Assembly: GCA_937907485.1 (NCBI GenBank)
Contig: CALESR010000205.1
Coordinates: forward strand, 1 to 5,721
DNA length: 5,721 nt
DNA from: an uncultured Paracoccaceae bacterium
GTDB taxonomy: Bacteria > Pseudomonadota > Alphaproteobacteria > Rhodobacterales > Rhodobacteraceae
Direction: 5' to 3'
A program made the translations under genes and the position numbers. Positions 1 through 5,721 of the stretch are shown piece after piece; position 1 is the first letter of the stretch; every line of letters begins with the position of its first letter. The notes beneath the pieces are model-generated. The model worked only from the letters and a program-made list of their open reading frames with translations. It had not been told where the DNA came from and ran no database searches.

Positions 1-816
1 CTTCAGGCGCTGCTGGGCGGCCAGATCGATACCGAGCGCGTGACGGCCCAGCAATTGCCGATGCTACAGGCCAATCCGCGCCTGCGTGTCGATGAAGTGC
101 CGACCGGCAACTGGCGCGGCATCGTGTTCCGCACCGATGTCGCCCCCTTCAACGATCCGCGTGTGCGCATGGCGCTGCGGCTGGCGGCTGATCGCGAGGA
201 ACTGGTGCAACTGGTTCTGGGCGGCTTTGGGGTTGTCAGTTGCGACAACCCGGTCAGTCCGAATGACCAGTACCGCGCCGAAATGTCCTGCCCGCAAGAC
301 ATCCCGCGCGCCCGTGCGCTGCTGGCCGAAGCCGGATTTGCCGACGGGATTGATGTCGATGTCTATGTCTCGACCATCGAATCCACTTGGCCCGCGATGG
401 TCGAGGCCTATCAGGCCCAGGCCGCCGAGGCCGGCATCCGGGTGAACATCATTCAGGTGCCGTCGGACGGCTTCTGGTCCGAGGTCTGGATGCGTCGCGA
501 TGCCGTCGTGACACGCTGGAACGACCGCCCGGCGGATCAGGTGCTGCACGAGGTCTATCTGGGTGGCGCTCAGTGGAACGAGAGCTACTACAACGACCCC
601 GGTTTTGACGGACTGCTCGCCTCGGCCCGGCGCGAACTGGATTTCGACGCCCGCCGCGCGCTTTATGTCCAGGCGCAGGAGCACCTGTGGGAAACCGCCG
701 GCACCCTGATCCCCTATCACGTGACCATCCACATCGGATCCAGCAGCCGGGTTCAAAATCTGGACGCGGTCGAGGCCCATGCTGTGCGCTGGCACCGGGT
801 CACCGTCACCGAATGA
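1..816 (+). CDS. ABC transporter substrate-binding protein, family 5 (C-terminal half, partial)
   Basis: This is the periplasmic solute-binding component of a dipeptide/oligopeptide/nickel-type importer. The reading frame is open from the first base, so the start, signal peptide and N-terminal lobe lie outside; about 271 residues are visible of a family length near 500-540. Family 5 hallmarks in order are FNDPRVRMALRLAADREELV at about residues 50-69, an xPVSPND stretch (about 83-89), a DIPRARALLAEAGF stretch (about 100-113), a tryptophan/asparagine-rich ligand-lobe region with WNDRP and WNESYYNDPGFDGLL, then a C-terminal helix before TGA at 814-816. Cys81 and Cys97 (numbered from the window start) flank the PVSPND loop and could form a disulfide. 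It is followed by a 75-nt gap with a hairpin and then the permeases. The ligand cannot be told from this half; peptide transport is only the commonest role in the family. An apparent GTG at 40 is internal, not a start. Confidence 0.93.
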   Translation, partial: LQALLGGQIDTERVTAQQLPMLQANPRLRVDEVPTGNWRGIVFRTDVAPFNDPRVRMALRLAADREELVQLVLGGFGVVSCDNPVSPNDQYRAEMSCPQDIPRARALLAEAGFADGIDVDVYVSTIESTWPAMVEAYQAQAAEAGIRVNIIQVPSDGFWSEVWMRRDAVVTRWNDRPADQVLHEVYLGGAQWNESYYNDPGFDGLLASARRELDFDARRALYVQAQEHLWETAGTLIPYHVTIHIGSSSRVQNLDAVEAHAVRWHRVTVTE

Positions 817-841
817 CCACCGCTGGCTGACAAGAACCCTG

Positions 842-870
842 TCGGTGCCCGGCGAATGCCCGGGCACCGA
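842..870 (+). promoter_or_regulatory. Intergenic RNA hairpin between binding-protein and permease genes
   Basis: Bases 842-852 (TCGGTGCCCGG) and 860-870 (CCGGGCACCGA) are a perfect 11-bp inverted repeat around a 7-nt loop (CGAATGC). It begins 25 nt after the binding-protein stop and ends 21 nt before the permease start. No T-run follows, so it does not look like a complete intrinsic terminator. In binding-protein transporter operons, hairpins at this place commonly protect the upstream message from 3' decay or partly attenuate readthrough, giving more binding protein than membrane parts. That role is inferred here; the inverted repeat itself is directly visible. Confidence 0.7.
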
Positions 871-879
871 TGGCCGACC

Positions 880-883
880 GGAG
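880..883 (+). promoter_or_regulatory. Shine-Dalgarno of the DppB-type permease (decides start at 892)
   Basis: GGAG at 880-883 sits 8 nt before ATG 892. This favours 892 over the in-frame ATG at 856, which lies inside the loop of the hairpin and would add 12 polar residues in front of the first membrane helix, and over ATG 901, which has poorer spacing. Confidence 0.7.
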
Positions 884-891
884 ACCCCCCC

Positions 892-1851
892 ATGCTGCGC
901 ATGCTGTTCCGCCGCCTTGCACTGGGCGGGCTGACCGTCTTTCTTGTGTCGGTGATCATTTTCGCCGGGGTCGAGATGCTGCCCGGCGATGCCTGCACTG
1001 CCTACCTCGAGCGCGAGGCGCAGGGGCAACGGCTTGAAAATTGCCGCCGCGACTTTGGGCTCGATCAGCCAGCGCATGCGCGCTATCTGGACTGGGCTTC
1101 GGGTGCGATCCAAGGGGACTTTGGCTCGAACGTCGCCGGGACCCGGGACATCGCCACGCTGGTCGGCGACCGGCTGAAGAATTCGCTGATGCTGGGCGGG
1201 CTGTCGATGCTGGTGGGCGTGCCGCTGGCGCTGGTGCTGGGCGTGATTGCCGGTCTGACCCGCGACAGGCTGCCGGATCTGACCATCTCGACACTGGCGA
1301 TCTTTGCCATGACCATTCCCGAATTCGTCACCGCCACAGTGCTGATCCTGGTCTTTTCGATCTGGCTCAATTGGGTGCCCGGCATCGTGCTGACCGGCGC
1401 ATCGGCCCCGGCGCTGGACTATTTCCCCGAAATCCTGTTGCCAATGGCCGTGTTCACGCTGGTCATGTGCGCCCATATCCTGCGCACAGTGCGCTCGTCG
1501 GTGATCGAGGTTCTGGGCTCAGATTATGTGCAGATGGCCACGCTCAAAGGCGTGCCGCGCGGCCAGATCGTTCGCCGACATGTGCTGCCCAATGCGCTGC
1601 TGCCGGTCATCAACGTGGTGGCGCTGACCGTGGCCTGGCTGCTGGGCGGGGTGGTGGTGATCGAAACCGTGTTCAACTTTCCTGGGCTCGGGCGGCTGAT
1701 GGTGGAATCGATCGCGATGCGCGACCTGCCGACCGTGCAAGCCATCGCGCTCATCGTGGCAACGATCTACGTGGGCGTGAACCTGACCGCCGACATGCTG
1801 ACGATGCTGGCCAATCCTCGCCTGCGCACGCTCCACACGAGGCGGCCATGA
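892..1851 (+). CDS. ABC transporter permease, DppB/OppB type
   Basis: This is an inner-membrane channel subunit (319 aa) of a family 5 peptide/nickel importer, expected to pair with the downstream DppC-type permease. Predicted membrane helices lie at about 8-29, 98-121, 132-160, 182-198, 234-258 and 282-304, giving six with a long periplasmic stretch after the first, as in DppB. The EAA coupling loop that contacts the ATPase is at about 210-233 (DYVQMATLKGVPRGQIVRRH), followed by LPNALLPV. The family FNFPGLGRLM motif is at 261-270 and FGLDQPAHARYLDW at 55-68. Length is normal (about 310-340). Cys35 and Cys51 lie in the periplasmic stretch after helix 1 and may pair. The start at 892 is chosen by its Shine-Dalgarno (GGAG, 8 nt) and because helix 1 follows directly. 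The stop TGA overlaps the next start as ATGA (1848-1851). Confidence 0.95.
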   Translation: MLRMLFRRLALGGLTVFLVSVIIFAGVEMLPGDACTAYLEREAQGQRLENCRRDFGLDQPAHARYLDWASGAIQGDFGSNVAGTRDIATLVGDRLKNSLMLGGLSMLVGVPLALVLGVIAGLTRDRLPDLTISTLAIFAMTIPEFVTATVLILVFSIWLNWVPGIVLTGASAPALDYFPEILLPMAVFTLVMCAHILRTVRSSVIEVLGSDYVQMATLKGVPRGQIVRRHVLPNALLPVINVVALTVAWLLGGVVVIETVFNFPGLGRLMVESIAMRDLPTVQAIALIVATIYVGVNLTADMLTMLANPRLRTLHTRRP

Positions 1852-2738
1852 CGGATGCGGCACCCTCTGCCCGCCACCCGGGCGCGGCCCTGCGGATGTT
1901 GGCGATCTTGCGCGATCTGGTGCGTCGACCTTCGGGTGCCGTCGGGCTGACGCTGGTGCTGGGCCACGCGCTGCTGGCGCTTTTGTCGCCTTGGCTGGTG
2001 CCCCATGACGTGACCGCCGTCAGCGCCCTGTCGATGCTGGGCCAGCCCGACGCGCTGCATTGGCTGGGCACCGATCATCTGGGCCGCGACATCTTTTCGC
2101 GCGTCCTCATGGGTGGGCGCGAGGCAATCTGGATCACCGGCATTGCAACACCGCTGGCGGTGATGTGGGGCGGGCTGGTCGGCATCTGGTTCGGACTGGT
2201 CGGTGGACGCACCGATGACGTGCTGATGCGGATCGTCGATGCCTTTCTGGCGCTGCCCTGGATCCTGAAGATGCTGGTCCTGATCGTGACCTTCGGCACC
2301 GGCGATCTGGTGCTGATCCCGACGCTGGCGTTTTTCTACGGTATCCCGGTCATCCGTATTGCCCGCGCGGCCACGCACGACGTCGTTGCGCGCGACTATG
2401 TGCAGGCGGCGCGCGCGCGCGGGCACCGGCGGCTGGATATCATCGTGCGCGAGCTTCTGCCCAATGTGCGCGACGCACTGCTGGTCGAGGGGGCGATGCG
2501 CTGGTCATGGATGCTGCTGGCGTTCTCGTCGCTGTCGTTCCTGGGTTTTGGCGTTTCACCGCCGACGCCAGACTGGGGGCTGATGATCGCCGATGCGCGC
2601 GGCTTCATGTCCTTTGCCCCCTGGGGCGTGCTGGGCCCGGTGATAGCCCTGTCATCGCTGATCATCGGCATCAACCTGACCGCCGATGCGCTGGCCCGCA
2701 CGTTGGGCATCGACCGCGCGCAGAAGGCACCCGTATGA
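1848..2738 (+). CDS. ABC transporter permease, DppC/OppC type
   Basis: This is the second channel subunit (296 aa) of the importer. The cytoplasmic N-tail is followed by a first helix at about 31-51. The DppC-family motif HWLGTDHLGRDIFSRVLMGG is at 71-90, with further helices near 93-120, 134-150, 154-171, 211-233 and 258-278. The EAA coupling loop is at about 181-207 (ARDYVQAARARG, then a basic helix ending ELLPNV). The characteristic SLSFLGFGVSPPTPDWGLMI is at 228-247. Length matches the family (about 280-310). The start ATG at 1848 overlaps the previous stop (ATGA) and has GAGG at 1839-1842, 5 nt upstream; the same frame stays open upstream through the DppB gene, but that is antiphase to real coding sequence. 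The end overlaps the ATPase start in the same ATGA fashion (2735-2738), pointing to translational coupling and fixed subunit stoichiometry. Confidence 0.95.
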   Translation: MTDAAPSARHPGAALRMLAILRDLVRRPSGAVGLTLVLGHALLALLSPWLVPHDVTAVSALSMLGQPDALHWLGTDHLGRDIFSRVLMGGREAIWITGIATPLAVMWGGLVGIWFGLVGGRTDDVLMRIVDAFLALPWILKMLVLIVTFGTGDLVLIPTLAFFYGIPVIRIARAATHDVVARDYVQAARARGHRRLDIIVRELLPNVRDALLVEGAMRWSWMLLAFSSLSFLGFGVSPPTPDWGLMIADARGFMSFAPWGVLGPVIALSSLIIGINLTADALARTLGIDRAQKAPV

Positions 2739-4750
2739 GCAGCACCGGCATCCTTGACATCCGCGACCTGACCGTCGGCTTCACCGGGCGAGATGGACGT
2801 GGTCGTGCCGTTTTGCGCAACGTCGACATGCAGGTGTCCCCGGGCGAGAGCCTGGGCCTGGTCGGCGAAAGCGGCTCGGGCAAGAGCACGCTGGCCTTGG
2901 CCGCGATGGGTTATTTCAAGCGTGGGCTGCGGGTAATGGGCGGTTCGGTGCGGTTCGAAGGGCAAGATTTGCTGGCCTTGCCACCGACGGCGCTGCAGGC
3001 GATCCGGGGCCACGCGTTGGCGCTGATCCCGCAGAACTCTGGCCAGGCGTTGACCCCGTCCATGCGCATTGGCGCGCAACTGGACGAGGCGCTGCGCCTG
3101 CATTCCCCCCTCGCCGCCGAGCGCAGGGCAGCGCGTGTTGTCGAACTGCTGGAGCAGGTGCGCCTGCCCGAACCGCAATCGATGGCGCGGCGCTATCCGC
3201 ATGAATTGTCCGGGGGCCAGCAACAGCGCGCCGCCATCGCCATGGCGCTGGCGGGCGAACCGCGTGCCCTGCTGCTGGACGAACCCACGACCGGGCTGGA
3301 CGTGACGACGCAGGCGCATGTGCTGGAATTGCTGCGTGACCTCGCGCGGGAACGGGGCATGGCGATGGTCTACGTCAGCCACGATCTGGGCGCCATCGCG
3401 CGGGTCTGCGACCGCGTCACCGTAATGTACGCGGGCGAGGTGGTCCAATCGGGTCCGGTGCGGGCAGCACTGCGCGACCCGGCGCATCCCTATGCGCGCG
3501 GGTTGCTGGCCTCGATCCCGCGGCTGCATGATACCGGGCTGCCGCGCGCGCTGGACGGCCGCCCTCCTGCCCCCGGCGAAACCGGCGCCGCCTGTGCCTT
3601 TGCGCCGCGCTGCATGCTGGCCGAACCGCGCTGCATCGCCGCCCGGCCGGCGCTGCAGCCGGATGGCTCGGGCGGGTTGGTGCGCTGCTTGCGGGCCGAC
3701 GAAACGGATGTGCGCCCGGTCATTGCCGCGGCCGCCCCCCGCGAACGCGCAGCCCTGACCGACGAGGCCGCGTTGACGATCGACGATCTCGCGATCCGCT
3801 ATCGCCAAACGGGGCTGGTGGCGCGGCTGATGGGTCAGGACCCCGGTCCCGCCACTGTGTCCGATGTCACCTTGACCCTGCGGCGCGGTGAAACGCTGGG
3901 ACTGGTGGGCGAGAGCGGCTCGGGGAAATCCACGATCCTCAAATCGCTGGCCGGTCTGCTGGCGCCAGCCCGGGGCCGGATCACGGTGGCGGGTGGTGTG
4001 GCGCTGCCCGGCGCGGTCGAAACGCGCAGTCCGGACCAATTGCGCCGCGTCCAGTTGATCTTTCAGAACCCCGACGACAGCCTGAACCCCCGCCACACCA
4101 TCGGCGACATCCTCGCCCAGCCCCTGCGGCTGTATTTCGGGCTGGAGGGCGAGGCTCTGCGGGCGCGGTCGGCCGAGCTTCTGGAACGCGTCCGGCTGGG
4201 CGCACATTATCTTGACCGCCTGCCCAGTCAGTTGTCGGGCGGTGAAAAACAGCGGGTCGCCATCGCGCGCGCCTTTGCCGCCCGGCCCGATCTGGTGCTG
4301 TGCGACGAGGTGACCTCGGCGCTGGATGTGTCGGTTCAGGCGGCGGTGCTGGACCTTCTGGACGAATTGCGCGCTGAAAACGGCACCAGCTTTGTCTTCG
4401 TCAGCCACGATCTGGCGGTGGTGCGCGCGTTGTCGGACAGGGTGGCGGTGCTGTATCTGGGTCGCCTGTGCGAGATCGGGCCTGCCGAAGCGTTGTTCGC
4501 GAACCCGGCGCATCCCTATACCGAGGTGCTTCTGGGCGCCGTTCTGGAGCCTGATCCGGACACCGCGCCAGTCCTTTTGGCCCGCGATGTGACCGAAGGC
4601 GCCCCGCCAGCGCGCGGGTGCCCTTTCCAGCGCCGCTGCCCGCGCAAGCCTGGTTCGATCTGCGAAACAGATCAGCCCCCTGTGCAGGATCTGGGCAACG
4701 GCCATGTCCTGAGCTGCCACATCCCCGTCCAAACCGGAGCCCTTCAATGA
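2735..4750 (+). CDS. Fused dipeptide/oligopeptide ABC ATPase (DppD-DppF type, two NBDs)
   Basis: This cytoplasmic ATPase (671 aa) carries both nucleotide-binding domains in one chain, like GsiA/YejF-type proteins, where DppD and DppF are separate in E. coli. Domain 1 has Walker A GESGSGKST (44-52), Q-loop Gln100, signature LSGGQ (158-162), Walker B LLLDEP (179-184) and switch His216. Domain 2 has Walker A (392-400), Q-loop Gln444, signature LSGGE (500-504), Walker B LVLCDE (520-525) and His558. All catalytic residues look intact, so both sites should hydrolyse ATP. Each half ends in the oligopeptide-transporter C-terminal domain, beginning HPYARGLL (251-258) and HPYTEVLL (593-600). Each domain carries four cysteines: 287, 293, 300, 318 and 629, 635, 643, 661. 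This is the pattern that binds a [4Fe-4S] cluster in OppD/DppD-type ATPases. The linker between halves is about residues 320-345. The start ATG 2735 has AGAAGG 7 nt upstream and overlaps the permease stop; its own stop overlaps the next ATG. Confidence 0.96.
   Translation: MSSTGILDIRDLTVGFTGRDGRGRAVLRNVDMQVSPGESLGLVGESGSGKSTLALAAMGYFKRGLRVMGGSVRFEGQDLLALPPTALQAIRGHALALIPQNSGQALTPSMRIGAQLDEALRLHSPLAAERRAARVVELLEQVRLPEPQSMARRYPHELSGGQQQRAAIAMALAGEPRALLLDEPTTGLDVTTQAHVLELLRDLARERGMAMVYVSHDLGAIARVCDRVTVMYAGEVVQSGPVRAALRDPAHPYARGLLASIPRLHDTGLPRALDGRPPAPGETGAACAFAPRCMLAEPRCIAARPALQPDGSGGLVRCLRADETDVRPVIAAAAPRERAALTDEAALTIDDLAIRYRQTGLVARLMGQDPGPATVSDVTLTLRRGETLGLVGESGSGKSTILKSLAGLLAPARGRITVAGGVALPGAVETRSPDQLRRVQLIFQNPDDSLNPRHTIGDILAQPLRLYFGLEGEALRARSAELLERVRLGAHYLDRLPSQLSGGEKQRVAIARAFAARPDLVLCDEVTSALDVSVQAAVLDLLDELRAENGTSFVFVSHDLAVVRALSDRVAVLYLGRLCEIGPAEALFANPAHPYTEVLLGAVLEPDPDTAPVLLARDVTEGAPPARGCPFQRRCPRKPGSICETDQPPVQDLGNGHVLSCHIPVQTGALQ
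3373..3493 (+). repeat. Two 17-nt words repeated between the two ATPase halves (first copies)
   Basis: The 17-mer at 3373-3389 (CGTCAGCCACGATCTGG, around the switch His) recurs exactly at 4399-4415. The 17-mer at 3477-3493 (ACCCGGCGCATCCCTAT, start of the C-terminal domain) recurs exactly at 4503-4519. Their spacing is also equal (104 nt start to start in both halves). They encode conserved motifs with the same codons in each half, consistent with an ancient tandem duplication plus uniform codon choice, or with local gene conversion. Confidence 0.7.
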
Positions 4751-5709
4751 CCCCGCGGATTGCCATCATCGGAACCGGAGCGATGGGGTCTGTCTATGCC
4801 GCCCACATGGCCGAGGCAGGTTATACCGTCCACGCTGTCGATCCCTGGGCAGCGCATGTCGAGGCGATCAATTCACTGGGTTTGCGGATCGAGGGGCCAA
4901 AGGGCGACCGCGTCGTGCGGAACATCCGCGCGGCGACCGATATCGCCGCCCTACCGCCCTGTGACCTCTATGTCATCGCCACCAAGGCCTCAGGCGTCGC
5001 CGATGCCGCAAAGGCACTGGCACAGGTGATGCCGCCCGAGGCCCTGGTGCTGACCATCCAGAATGGGCTGGGTGCGGGGGAAAGGATTGCCGCGCATCTG
5101 CCCGTCGGGCAGGTGATGCTGGGGGTGGCTGATGGGTTCGGCGCTTCGATGCGCGGACCGGGTCATGCCCACCACAACGCGATGAAGCTGATCCGCCTGG
5201 GCGAGATGCCAGGCGGAATGACGGATCGGCTGCGCGCGCTGGAAGCGTTGTGGGCGGGCGCCGGCTTCACCGCCCGCGCGTTCGAGGATATCAACCTGCT
5301 GATCTGGGAGAAATTCCTGTGCAATGTCGCGTCGGCGGCGCCCTGCACGCTGTTCGACTGCACTGTCGGCACCCTGCGCCAGACGCCCGAATGGTGGGAC
5401 GTGGCGGTCTCGTGCGCGCGGGAGGCCTTTGCGGTGGGCCGCGCCGAGGGCATCCGCTTTGCCTTTGATGATCCGGTCGAGCATGTCAGCGACTTTCTTG
5501 CCCTGATGCCCGATGCCAGCCCATCGATGCGTCTGGACCACCTGGCGCGGCGACCGTCCGAGATCGACGCGATCAACGGCATGGTGCCGCTGGTTGGTGC
5601 CCGACACGGGATCGCGGCGCCGGTGAATGCCGCGCTCAGCGCGCTGGTGCGCGGCGCCGAGGCACGCTTTGCGCCTGGCAATCCGACAGGTGACGCCAAT
5701 GGGCGCTGA
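4747..5709 (+). CDS. Ketopantoate reductase (ApbA/PanE)-family dehydrogenase, probably non-canonical
   Basis: This is a soluble cytoplasmic NAD(P)-dependent reductase of 320 aa (PanE is about 300). The Rossmann glycine loop GTGAMG is at 9-14. TIQNGLG at 103-109 supplies Asn106, matching E. coli Asn98. The catalytic Lys189 (in WEKF) and Glu272 (in SEIDAINGMV) match E. coli Lys176 and Glu256, Asn193 matches Asn180 and Ser260 matches Ser244, so the active-site core is kept. Two differences from E. coli PanE stand out (aligned by eye from memory): Asp32 ends the second beta strand, where an acidic residue favours NADH over NADPH, and Ala197 stands in place of substrate-binding Asn184. ATG 4747 overlaps the ATPase stop as ATGA, with GGAG at 4736-4739, 7 nt upstream. 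Coupling to an importer suggests that it reduces a 2-keto acid, or oxidises a 2-hydroxy acid, derived from the imported solute. A true panE role is possible but less likely. Confidence 0.88.
   Translation: MTPRIAIIGTGAMGSVYAAHMAEAGYTVHAVDPWAAHVEAINSLGLRIEGPKGDRVVRNIRAATDIAALPPCDLYVIATKASGVADAAKALAQVMPPEALVLTIQNGLGAGERIAAHLPVGQVMLGVADGFGASMRGPGHAHHNAMKLIRLGEMPGGMTDRLRALEALWAGAGFTARAFEDINLLIWEKFLCNVASAAPCTLFDCTVGTLRQTPEWWDVAVSCAREAFAVGRAEGIRFAFDDPVEHVSDFLALMPDASPSMRLDHLARRPSEIDAINGMVPLVGARHGIAAPVNAALSALVRGAEARFAPGNPTGDANGR
5688..5693 (+). promoter_or_regulatory. Shine-Dalgarno-like AGGTGA for the next gene
   Basis: AGGTGA at 5688-5693 lies 5 nt before an ATG at 5699, inside the last codons of the dehydrogenase gene. 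It is a good match to the 16S anti-Shine-Dalgarno sequence and supports a further overlapping gene. Confidence 0.45.
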
Positions 5710-5721
5710 TCCCTCCGCCGA
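5699..5721 (+). CDS. Probable start of a further operon gene (partial, cut by window edge)
   Basis: An ATG at 5699 opens a frame reading MGADPSA to the window edge, overlapping the dehydrogenase stop by 11 nt. A Shine-Dalgarno-like AGGTGA lies 5 nt upstream, and the tight overlap matches the packing of the preceding genes. Only seven complete codons are visible, so no product can be named. It could also be a chance ATG, with the true next start beyond the window. Confidence 0.42.

Noticed and set aside
230..251. Perfect 8-bp inverted repeat (GGGTTGTC / GACAACCC, 6-nt loop)
   Set aside because: It is inside the binding-protein coding region, short, and likely to be chance.
856..891. Upstream in-frame ATG at 856 as the permease start
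   Set aside because: It lies in the hairpin loop, has no suitable Shine-Dalgarno and would add a polar Pro/Gly-rich extension. ATG 892 has GGAG at good spacing and leads straight into helix 1.
817..891. Internal promoter or intrinsic terminator in the gap
   Set aside because: No convincing -35/-10 pair is visible, and the hairpin has no following T-run, so neither is annotated.
64..1476. Long open frame on the minus strand opposite the binding-protein and DppB genes
   Set aside because: It is antisense to well-supported genes, its translation is rich in His/Gln/Arg with no recognisable domain, and such mirror frames are common in GC-rich DNA.
2409..2421. 13-nt alternating GC tract (possible Z-DNA or slippage site)
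   Set aside because: It encodes the conserved Ala-Arg-Ala-Arg-Gly of the EAA coupling loop with preferred GC-rich codons, so no extra function is needed.
2396..4747. A 783-codon open frame on the minus strand opposite the ATPase gene
   Set aside because: The plus strand holds every ABC ATPase motif in order. The minus frame is low-complexity Arg/Gln/His/Ala sequence, the usual shadow of high GC at third positions.
5192..5217. Perfect 9-bp inverted repeat (TCCGCCTGG / CCAGGCGGA, 8-nt loop)
   Set aside because: It lies in the middle of the dehydrogenase coding sequence. One such repeat is expected by chance over several kb of GC-rich sequence, and no T-run follows.

Overview
The window is a high-GC, densely packed, single-strand segment whose codon use (G or C in most third positions) and protein types suit an alphaproteobacterium, most likely of the Rhodobacterales/Rhodobacteraceae kind. 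The taxonomic guess rests on composition and family resemblance only; no marker gene is present.

All genes run on the + strand and look like one operon. From left to right they are: (1) the C-terminal half of a family 5 (DppA/OppA/NikA-type) periplasmic substrate-binding protein, whose N-terminus and signal peptide lie outside the window (1-816); (2) a 75-nt gap holding a perfect 11-bp hairpin and the Shine-Dalgarno of the next gene; (3) a DppB-type permease (892-1851); (4) a DppC-type permease (1848-2738); (5) a single polypeptide carrying two ABC ATPase domains, i.e. DppD and DppF fused (2735-4750); (6) a ketopantoate-reductase-like dehydrogenase (4747-5709); and (7) the first codons of a probable further gene overlapping the dehydrogenase end (5699 to the window edge). 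No promoter, terminator, RNA gene, mobile element or CRISPR array was seen, so the operon probably starts before and continues after this window.

The binding protein would capture a peptide or other small amphipathic solute in the periplasm and deliver it to the two-permease channel, driven by the fused ATPase. Genes 3 to 6 are joined by three successive ATGA stop/start overlaps, so the dehydrogenase is tied to the transporter at the translational level. This suggests that it acts on the imported compound or a breakdown product rather than serving pantothenate synthesis. Its predicted pocket supports a non-canonical role: an Asp ends the second beta strand (NADH-type), and an Ala stands where E. 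coli PanE has substrate-binding Asn184.

The layout is a recognisable transporter operon. I found no wholly new system. The points most worth a second look are the atypical dehydrogenase coupled to the importer, the two predicted iron-sulfur cysteine sets in the fused ATPase, the gap hairpin, and cysteine pairs in the binding protein and first permease.
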